The translations under genes were made by a program, and so were the position numbers. Positions 16,040-20,489 of a DNA stretch of 20,489 nt are shown here, one piece after another (within the stretch, counting starts at the first letter, position 1; each line of letters opens with the position of its first letter). The notes under the pieces are model-generated. The model was given only the letters and a program-made list of their open reading frames with translations, did not search any database and was not told where the DNA came from. The DNA comes from a virus, in the IMG/VR virus record IMGVR_UViG_3300049825_000002, positions 1-20,489 of that record. The stretch is one strand, 5' to 3'.

Positions 16040-16879
16040 TTATGGTACTAAATTAGTAATTGATGTAACTGTACCGCTAGTAATTGTAACGGTGCCTAAT
16101 GAATAAAATTTTCCTGTGACCGTACCTGTAATTGCGTAAGTGCCTTTGGGAACAAAAACGGCTTGCGGGTTAGCTTCCGCCCAAGCATTTGTAAAAGCAG
16201 TAGTGCTATTAGTTGCGCCTGTTCTATCTGCACCAAAATCTAAAACAGAAATTGACTCTCTTAATTTAGTTTGAACAGTAGTAGCTACGGCGTTTGTTCC
16301 AGCAGGTGTGTAAATTACTAAAGAAGCATTAGTTACGCCCACAGATAAAATTGCAGACGTAGTAAAGTCAACTACATCACCTACATTTAAGCCACTTATA
16401 AATGTAACAGTTGTTGAATTAGTTTCAACGTAATTAGTGCTAAGAACTTGTTTACTACCATTTACATATACGTTTAAAGTGTTAGTGCCAGGCGTGTAAG
16501 TAATAGTTGTTAAAGTAAATACAGTTTGACTTTGAGTTGCGTTAAAAATTTGTTTTTGGACGTTATAGTTTACAAAATTGGAGTTAATACCAATAATGTT
16601 GTCATAAGTCCCAATTAATACATCGTTAGCGTCTTTAAGAACAAATTTGTACTGAACATTGTCTGTTAACCAAATTTCACCTCCAGCGGGTACGCGACCT
16701 GCGGCATCAAGAATAATAGGGTTACTATGAAAAGTAACGCCTGTGGCGCTTGTGTAAGTTGGTGAGGGAGTAGTTGTACCAGCTAAGTATGTGTATAACT
16801 TGCCGCCTGTCAATACATTACCGCTATTGTCGAAGAACTGTACTGCTGCACCGCCGACAGGGGATAGAAATACGGCCAT
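16040..16879 (-). CDS. Tail fibre/adapter with N-terminal anchor and short beta-helix start
   Basis: A 279-residue protein. Residues 1-100 (LSPVGGAAVQFFDNSG, GGKLYTYLAGTT, DAAGRVPAGGEIWL) are the N-terminal virion-binding block frequent in podovirus tailspikes. Residues about 105-175 form a small beta domain with LNVYVNGSKQV and STTVTF. SISVLDFGAD (209-218) then opens a pectate-lyase-type beta-helix, with AVFVPKGTYAI after it, but the protein stops about 60 residues later. It is therefore either an adapter that carries the following fibres or the remnant of a longer spike. I favour an adapter, since the frame is clean and AAGGAA precedes the start. It is first of three tail genes in a row. 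Confidence 0.75.
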   Translation of the reverse strand: MAVFLSPVGGAAVQFFDNSGNVLTGGKLYTYLAGTTTPSPTYTSATGVTFHSNPIILDAAGRVPAGGEIWLTDNVQYKFVLKDANDVLIGTYDNIIGINSNFVNYNVQKQIFNATQSQTVFTLTTITYTPGTNTLNVYVNGSKQVLSTNYVETNSTTVTFISGLNVGDVVDFTTSAILSVGVTNASLVIYTPAGTNAVATTVQTKLRESISVLDFGADRTGATNSTTAFTNAWAEANPQAVFVPKGTYAITGTVTGKFYSLGTVTITSGTVTSITNLVP

Positions 16880-16888
16880 ATTTATTCC

Positions 16889-17047
16889 TTAAACTTGAAT
16901 AAAACCACCGTCCTCTTGGACGAGGTTGTCGTTATTTTCAGTAATTAAATTGCCAAACTCTTGATCTCGACCATAACCCGAAAAGAACGTGGCAATATTG
17001 CCAAGCCCTACGGCTATGCCGGTACGGAGTCCAACACCCCAACTCAT
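16889..17047 (-). CDS. Small Gly-rich protein, 52 residues, coupled to the upstream gene
   Basis: The ATG at 17047 lies within the stop of the 101-residue gene (ATGA), and the frame runs 52 codons to TAA at 16889, just before the Shine-Dalgarno of the next gene. The protein starts MSWGVGLRTGIAVGLGNIAT, a Gly-rich hydrophobic segment that could be a membrane span. It continues with FFSGYGRDQE and ends in a polar LITENNDNLVQEDGGFIQV tail. Small proteins of this build recur in phage head-tail regions without an assigned function. The exact fit between both neighbours and the overlapping start support it as a real gene over a longer shadow frame on the same strand. Confidence 0.68.
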   Translation of the reverse strand: MSWGVGLRTGIAVGLGNIATFFSGYGRDQEFGNLITENNDNLVQEDGGFIQV

Positions 17048-17349
17048 CTGATATTAATAGGTTTAGCGTACACAGTACCAGCCGTAGACACTTGCAATGC
17101 ACTAACACGCCAAGGGGCGCCTGAACCAGTTTGCGGTGCAAAGAACGGGATTGGGGTGTAAGCTGGGATTGGAGTGCTTGCAGATGTAGCAGTTACGCCG
17201 ACACCGACCGCAATATACGCATCTTGCGTACACCAAACCATAACACCTTGTGGCCCAGGACTCCAAGGCCCTAAAGTAACAGCCGTACCGCTAGTAGATG
17301 CAGAACTAGCGGGATATTCGGTATCGGCTAAGGGGCGTAACATTTCCAT
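17044..17349 (-). CDS. Small beta-rich phage protein of unknown function
   Basis: A 101-residue protein with LRPLADTEYPAS at the N-terminus, then TAVTLGPWSPGPQGVMVW, an alternating strand section (DAYIAVGVGVTATSAS), PIPAYTPIPFFAPQTG, and a final VSALQVSTAGTVYAKPINIR. The regular hydrophobic/polar alternation suggests a small beta-sandwich. I know the type as a common unnamed protein between portal and tail genes in podovirus-like genomes; a capsid accessory role is possible. The first ATG (17349) is chosen over codon 3 because AAGGAA lies five bases before it. The last codon overlaps the next small gene (ATGA). No membrane span or catalytic motif is visible. Confidence 0.6.
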   Translation of the reverse strand: MEMLRPLADTEYPASSASTSGTAVTLGPWSPGPQGVMVWCTQDAYIAVGVGVTATSASTPIPAYTPIPFFAPQTGSGAPWRVSALQVSTAGTVYAKPINIR

Positions 17350-17358
17350 ATTTGTTCC

Positions 17359-17721
17359 TTATGCTAAAAAGCGTAATTTATACAAAGTGCTGAGGTATAG
17401 CTCAATAATACCGTCAATTAAATTTTGTAATGGTGCATCTGTCTTATCGCATACATCGTAACGCATGGCTTCAATTTCAGCAAGCTGAGATTCTAAGAAT
17501 TCAACCACATTTGATGTCTTTTTTGCAGACATCAAACTGATAGGGCCAATTAGACCATGACGGCCTTGGTAGGCTTCCGCAAATGAGTCTGCTAAATCAA
17601 TAATGTTCTCGTAGAACTTTTGCAAAGCCTTATGTTTTGCATAGCTACGGGTGTTTAAATGAACACTATGGGTTACATCACGGGCGAGGAATAAGAGTCC
17701 TACAAAATCAGAGCATTTCAT
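17359..17721 (-). CDS. Helical protein, DUF5856/ferritin-like candidate
   Basis: A 120-residue, entirely helical-looking protein. Residues 17-56 carry THSVHLNTRSYAKHKAL and FYENIIDLADSFAEAYQG, with His18, His21, His30 and a D42-x-x-D45-x-x-x-E49 row. This resembles the DUF5856 phage family, which has a Dps/ferritin-like four-helix layout. A second helical pair with LESQLAEIEAMRYD and QNLIDGIIELYLSTLYKLR follows. If the likeness holds, metal binding or DNA protection is possible, but this is inferred from pattern only. It starts within the portal stop (ATGA), so it is translationally coupled to the portal gene; its stop overlaps the Shine-Dalgarno of the next gene. Confidence 0.55.
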   Translation of the reverse strand: MKCSDFVGLLFLARDVTHSVHLNTRSYAKHKALQKFYENIIDLADSFAEAYQGRHGLIGPISLMSAKKTSNVVEFLESQLAEIEAMRYDVCDKTDAPLQNLIDGIIELYLSTLYKLRFLA

Positions 17722-19964
17722 TGTGGCATCATCCCTTCTGGCGGCATTTGTTCAGGTGGCATCATCTCAGGTGCCATTGGTTGTTGCATTGGCATCTCTG
17801 GTTGCTGTTCTTCTTGCATTTCCATTGCGGTGTCACGTTGCATCTCGGTTACAAGATCGCCGTTTACCATCATGCCATGCACAGTTCCCATAACAATATC
17901 TTGGATTTGTTCAGGTGACATAGACGCTTGAACAGCCGTCAAACGCTTGGTTTCAGCATCAAATAGCTTGATTTGAGCCTCAAAGTCTTTACGCTCCAAG
18001 TCTTGCATTTCAATGGATTTACCCACGTTTTGCAACATTTGGTGCATTTGTTCCATTTCCTGACCCATTGCTTGCATTTGTTGTTGCGCTGCTTGCAACT
18101 CAGGATTTTCGTCTGTATCGGACATGAGTTTAGGATCAATAGTCTTAGCCAAACGCTTAGACATCTCTTGGGCGCCAGGCCAATCCATATTCTTAACAAA
18201 TAGATCGCCCGCAACCGACCATAACTGAGGATTGCCCTGCAAAATCTGAGCCATAGCTTCCATTGCCTCTTGGCGCTTAGTCATGTAGCCTGGGCCAGTA
18301 GTAGCAACCACATCGTACACACCAACGCTAGGGTTGTAGATTTTTTCAATCACAATACCTGCTTGATCGGTGATTTTCTTAACCGCTTCAGGCTGATCAG
18401 GGTTTAACTTGACCATAGACACTTCACCATCCACGCCTACGATACGGGCAATACGCTCGGTGTCGTAAATCTTAGGAATCAGGTCAATTAATTGACGCGT
18501 TGCAAAGCGAATCGCTTTAGTCAGGTTGTCACCGTAATGGAAAGTACCCACATCACCTTGGCGTTCTCTTGCAAGAATAGCTTTCCCCGAGCGTTCGTTG
18601 CTTGTGGCACCTAAGCTCGAGTCATACTGTCCAGTTGTGGACTTGATATCATCAGACGCGCCCATTTTGGCTTGGATAAGACCAGTTTGTGCCAAAGGAG
18701 GTGGGGCGCGTTGTGGAAGTGGCAAAGTTGCGCCCATTCCATCAGTTACATCGGGGTTAACTTCCAAATACGGCCAATTGGTCGTGTTGGCAGTTTTCCA
18801 CTGCATTTCGTAGCCCTCAAATTGACCGCCATAACCGATAAACGGTGCTTTTGGAGCCAATGCAAGCATTTCTGCCTCTTGAGATACCCAGTAGTTGTAC
18901 ATACGTTGTGCATCTTTGGCATTTCTTACCAAGCCAGACACATAAATACGGCCATCTACTTCAAATTCGTTACCTACTACACGGATCACAGGGATCCACT
19001 TGCCCGCCCATTCCTGTTCTTGGAGGACTTCATAACCATTGGACTTCATCCACATGACTTTTTTGACGTCTACCGTGCGGGATTTAATGGGTTTTAAGCC
19101 CATTTCTTTCATATTCTTATCTTCAAGGCTGCCATCAAAAAATGATTGGTTGCCAGGATACAGATTGAGCTTAGTTGGGGTGTGCTTGTAGTAAAAATAC
19201 TCAACAATACGGATCGTATTCTCATTAATCCATTGGGATAGGGACTGATCGCCTACACCTTGGGACATAATCGACGTAATGGGCGCGGCATCAGGATATT
19301 GACGCTCGTATTCGTCTTTTTCAATGTCTTGGCTAATAAAACACCACTCGGCATCGCAACCAGCAGGGTCTTGGATCATCGGATCCATATAAACGCTAAA
19401 CGAGTTGCGAATACGGCCTAAGCAAATGTCTTGATCAAAGCTGTCATCGTTACAGAATTCAGTCAGGATACGGAAATACCCTTCACCGTAAGTTGTTTGG
19501 TTCTCGCAGGCGGTGTCATAGACCACATCAGCGTCAGACATATACTCGATATGGCGAACCATACCTTCAAATACTTCGGCTACTTCAATGTCGCCTTTGT
19601 CGTCCGCAGGGATCACTTTCCCAGAGGGTCGGTTCTGACGTTGTTCGTTTGTTACCTGGTGGACGTGCTGTGGCAGTTTGTTGATTGTCAAACAAGGACG
19701 CGCATTGATGGTCTGTCCTTGAACAGATCCGCGAGTAGCCAATACGTCAGCAGGCCATTGCCACTGGTTATCAGGGCTACCTGCCATAAAGCGCAAGTCA
19801 TCTAGCTCATCTTCACGGGATTCAGAATACGCAGACATTGCCATCTGAAAACGATGGCGCATAGTAGCTAAAGAATCGGATTGATCTTCAGGCGTAGAGG
19901 TGGGGTTACTGCCTACGTTGGCTACTTTGCCAACGATATTCATGGACGTATTATCGTATGCCAT
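17718..19964 (-). CDS. Portal protein, P22 gp1 family
   Basis: A 748-residue portal protein (P22 gp1 has 725). After a disordered start (1-25), the FQMAMSAYSESREDELDDLRFMAGSP block, INKLPQHVHQVTNEQRQNRP and TYGEGYFRI are hallmarks of the P22 portal family, as is RNSFSVYMDPMIQDPAGCDAEWCF. The dodecamer sits at one head vertex, takes in DNA with the terminase and later binds the gp4-like adaptor. The C-terminal part (about 620-715) is a Gln/Met/Glu-rich coiled-coil region, in the place of the long helical barrel of P22. It ends in a Met/Pro/Gln tail with PEMMPPEQMPPEGMM. Its ATG lies inside the co-chaperonin gene (14-nt overlap), and its stop overlaps the next start (ATGA). Confidence 0.9.
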   Translation of the reverse strand: MAYDNTSMNIVGKVANVGSNPTSTPEDQSDSLATMRHRFQMAMSAYSESREDELDDLRFMAGSPDNQWQWPADVLATRGSVQGQTINARPCLTINKLPQHVHQVTNEQRQNRPSGKVIPADDKGDIEVAEVFEGMVRHIEYMSDADVVYDTACENQTTYGEGYFRILTEFCNDDSFDQDICLGRIRNSFSVYMDPMIQDPAGCDAEWCFISQDIEKDEYERQYPDAAPITSIMSQGVGDQSLSQWINENTIRIVEYFYYKHTPTKLNLYPGNQSFFDGSLEDKNMKEMGLKPIKSRTVDVKKVMWMKSNGYEVLQEQEWAGKWIPVIRVVGNEFEVDGRIYVSGLVRNAKDAQRMYNYWVSQEAEMLALAPKAPFIGYGGQFEGYEMQWKTANTTNWPYLEVNPDVTDGMGATLPLPQRAPPPLAQTGLIQAKMGASDDIKSTTGQYDSSLGATSNERSGKAILARERQGDVGTFHYGDNLTKAIRFATRQLIDLIPKIYDTERIARIVGVDGEVSMVKLNPDQPEAVKKITDQAGIVIEKIYNPSVGVYDVVATTGPGYMTKRQEAMEAMAQILQGNPQLWSVAGDLFVKNMDWPGAQEMSKRLAKTIDPKLMSDTDENPELQAAQQQMQAMGQEMEQMHQMLQNVGKSIEMQDLERKDFEAQIKLFDAETKRLTAVQASMSPEQIQDIVMGTVHGMMVNGDLVTEMQRDTAMEMQEEQQPEMPMQQPMAPEMMPPEQMPPEGMMPQ

Positions 19965-20229
19965 CTAGTATCCCAATGATGTCAGGTTCGCGCATAATCA
20001 GTAATTCTTCGCCGTCAATGGTTACTTTTTGCCCACTGAATTCACCAAAAAGTACGTGTTGACCTTCTTCTACATTCATTGGCTCAAGCCCACCTTTCGG
20101 TAATCTTTTTCCCTCACCAATAGCAACAATTACGCCGCTAAATAGCTTGTTTTGGGGTAGAACAATTAATTCTGACAGCTTTTCAATATCTTGCCTGATT
20201 AAAACACAATTACTTAACGGACGCATCAT
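19951..20229 (-). CDS. groES: Phage-encoded GroES-type co-chaperonin
   Basis: A 92-residue protein of GroES (Cpn10) length and order. The N-terminal MMRPLSNCVLIRQD matches the RPL-x-D-x-V first strand. Residues 17-32 form the mobile loop with the I22-V23-L24 tripeptide that contacts GroEL. GVIVAIGEGKR and the C-terminal GEELLIMREPDIIGIL follow the GroES pattern. The mobile-loop region looks a little shorter than in E. coli GroES. It would cap the host GroEL chamber; phages such as T4 (gp31) use their own co-chaperonin to fold the coat, and P22-type coats are GroEL clients. The start overlaps the previous stop (ATGA), and two ATG codons are adjacent. The portal gene begins inside its 3' end. 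Confidence 0.86.
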   Translation of the reverse strand: MMRPLSNCVLIRQDIEKLSELIVLPQNKLFSGVIVAIGEGKRLPKGGLEPMNVEEGQHVLFGEFSGQKVTIDGEELLIMREPDIIGILDGIR

Positions 20230-20369
20230 TTTTTTGTTTTACCTTTAGCTGCTTCACGCTTGACTGAATACGCAATTGCTAGTGCCTGCTTGACGGGCTT
20301 GCCACTTTTGACCTCAGCCTTGACGTTAGCACGGAAGGCTTCTTTACTTGGGCTTTTCTTGAGCGGCAT
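20226..20369 (-). CDS. Small Lys-rich phage protein, 47 residues
   Basis: A 47-residue basic protein (MPLKKSPSKEAFRANVKAEV, then KSGKPVKQALAIAYSVKREA and a Lys-rich end). The K(S/T)xSKEAxxxNVKAE...GKPxKQAxAIA pattern recurs in short phage and bacterial proteins of unknown function (DUF6496-like). About a third of its residues are Lys or Arg, so it could bind nucleic acid, but no fold motif shows this. It starts within the previous stop (TAATG), and its own stop overlaps the co-chaperonin start (ATGA), so it sits in a translationally linked row ahead of the portal gene. I consider the gene real and the function unknown. Confidence 0.7.
   Translation of the reverse strand: MPLKKSPSKEAFRANVKAEVKSGKPVKQALAIAYSVKREAAKGKTKK
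20229..20235 (-). other. A7 run with slippery-site form at the end of the 47-residue gene
   Basis: On the minus strand the 47-residue gene ends ACA AAA AAA TGA, which gives the heptamer A-AAA-AAA directly before the stop. A shift of -1 would continue in the co-chaperonin frame, while ordinary ATGA restart would also express it. No downstream stimulatory stem was identified. Confidence 0.35.
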
Positions 20370-20489
20370 TATTTACCTTTCTTTGCGGTTTTAGCAGATT
20401 GTTTAAATGCTTTAGCTGTCGGTGCGCCTGCGCTGCCAGGCTTTCTCATCTTCTCACCCGAGCCAGCTTTGATGCGTTCTTGCTTGGCG
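20369..20489 (-). CDS. C-terminal end of a small Lys/Ala-rich protein, 5' end outside the window
   Basis: An open frame enters from the right edge and ends at TAA (20369-20371) after 39 visible residues. The sequence includes KQERIKAGSGEKMRKPGSAG, then APTAKAFKQSAKTAKKGK. The EKMRKPGSxGAPTAKAFK block is recurrent in short basic phage proteins encoded before portal genes, without an assigned function. Its stop overlaps the next start (TAATG), consistent with the coupled arrangement that follows. The start and total length cannot be seen here. Confidence 0.65.
   Translation of the reverse strand, partial: AKQERIKAGSGEKMRKPGSAGAPTAKAFKQSAKTAKKGK

Noticed and set aside
16040-16879. The short adapter gene as a frameshifted part of a longer tailspike
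   Set aside because: The next gene begins with its own Shine-Dalgarno and encodes an S74 fibre rather than the missing beta-helix, so a simple frameshift does not join them; decay of an older spike stays possible.
16938-17141. 67-codon frame on the minus strand
   Set aside because: It overlaps the 101-residue gene heavily, its product is Cys/Arg/Leu-rich without phage-like features, and the ATGA-coupled 52-codon frame at 16889-17047 explains the same gap better.
18672-19097. 141-codon plus-strand frame
   Set aside because: It lies antisense to the well-recognised portal gene, with no Shine-Dalgarno, recognisable domain or independent spacing.
1-20489. tRNA genes, CRISPR arrays, insertion sequences, integrase or attachment sites
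   Set aside because: No cloverleaf-like segments, regularly spaced direct repeats, transposase motifs or recombinase motifs were seen; coding sequence fills nearly all of the window.

Overview
The window is a morphogenesis-and-lysis segment of a tailed bacteriophage with a short (podovirus-type) tail. Every gene I can support lies on the minus strand, so transcription runs from high to low coordinates. Genes are packed tightly: no gap exceeds about 80 bases, and many stop/start pairs overlap as ATGA or TAATG. The portal, coat, gp4-like and gp10-like neck proteins and three ejection-protein candidates place it with the P22-like podoviruses. The order portal, scaffold, coat, gp4, gp10, needle/fibre position, gp7, gp20, gp16 matches P22, apart from inserted or replaced genes. 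The host cannot be read from the sequence; a Gram-negative bacterium is likely because the relatives infect such hosts.

In transcription order, the right end carries two short Lys-rich proteins (the first cut by the window edge), a phage-encoded GroES-type co-chaperonin and the large portal protein. Three small virion or accessory candidates follow: a helical DUF5856/ferritin-like protein, a 101-residue beta-rich protein, and a 52-residue Gly-rich protein coupled to it by ATGA. A visibly A+T-richer tail cassette comes next: a fibre/adapter with a short beta-helix start, a fibre with a C-terminal S74 self-cleaving chaperone, and a 704-residue beta-helix tailspike.

A good sigma70-type promoter overlaps the tailspike stop codon and would start the head module: scaffold, P22-type coat, two small decoration-like proteins and a 66-residue protein. 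A hairpin lies after the coat gene and after each decoration-like gene. Two of these are convincing intrinsic terminators, which suggests stepped expression from one promoter. Then come the gp4-like and gp10-like head-closure proteins, a repeat-bearing fibre-like protein, a GNAT acetyltransferase in the place of P22 gp14, and three ejection-protein candidates.

The left end is the lysis cassette: a membrane-anchored coiled-coil protein, a two-TM holin candidate, a GTA-type 3TM holin, an A+T-rich HNH endonuclease gene fitted between holin and lysin with overlaps of only 4 and 1 nt, and a GH108 endolysin cut by the left edge. I saw no tRNA, CRISPR array, integrase, insertion sequence or attachment site. 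Terminase and replication genes are presumably outside the window.
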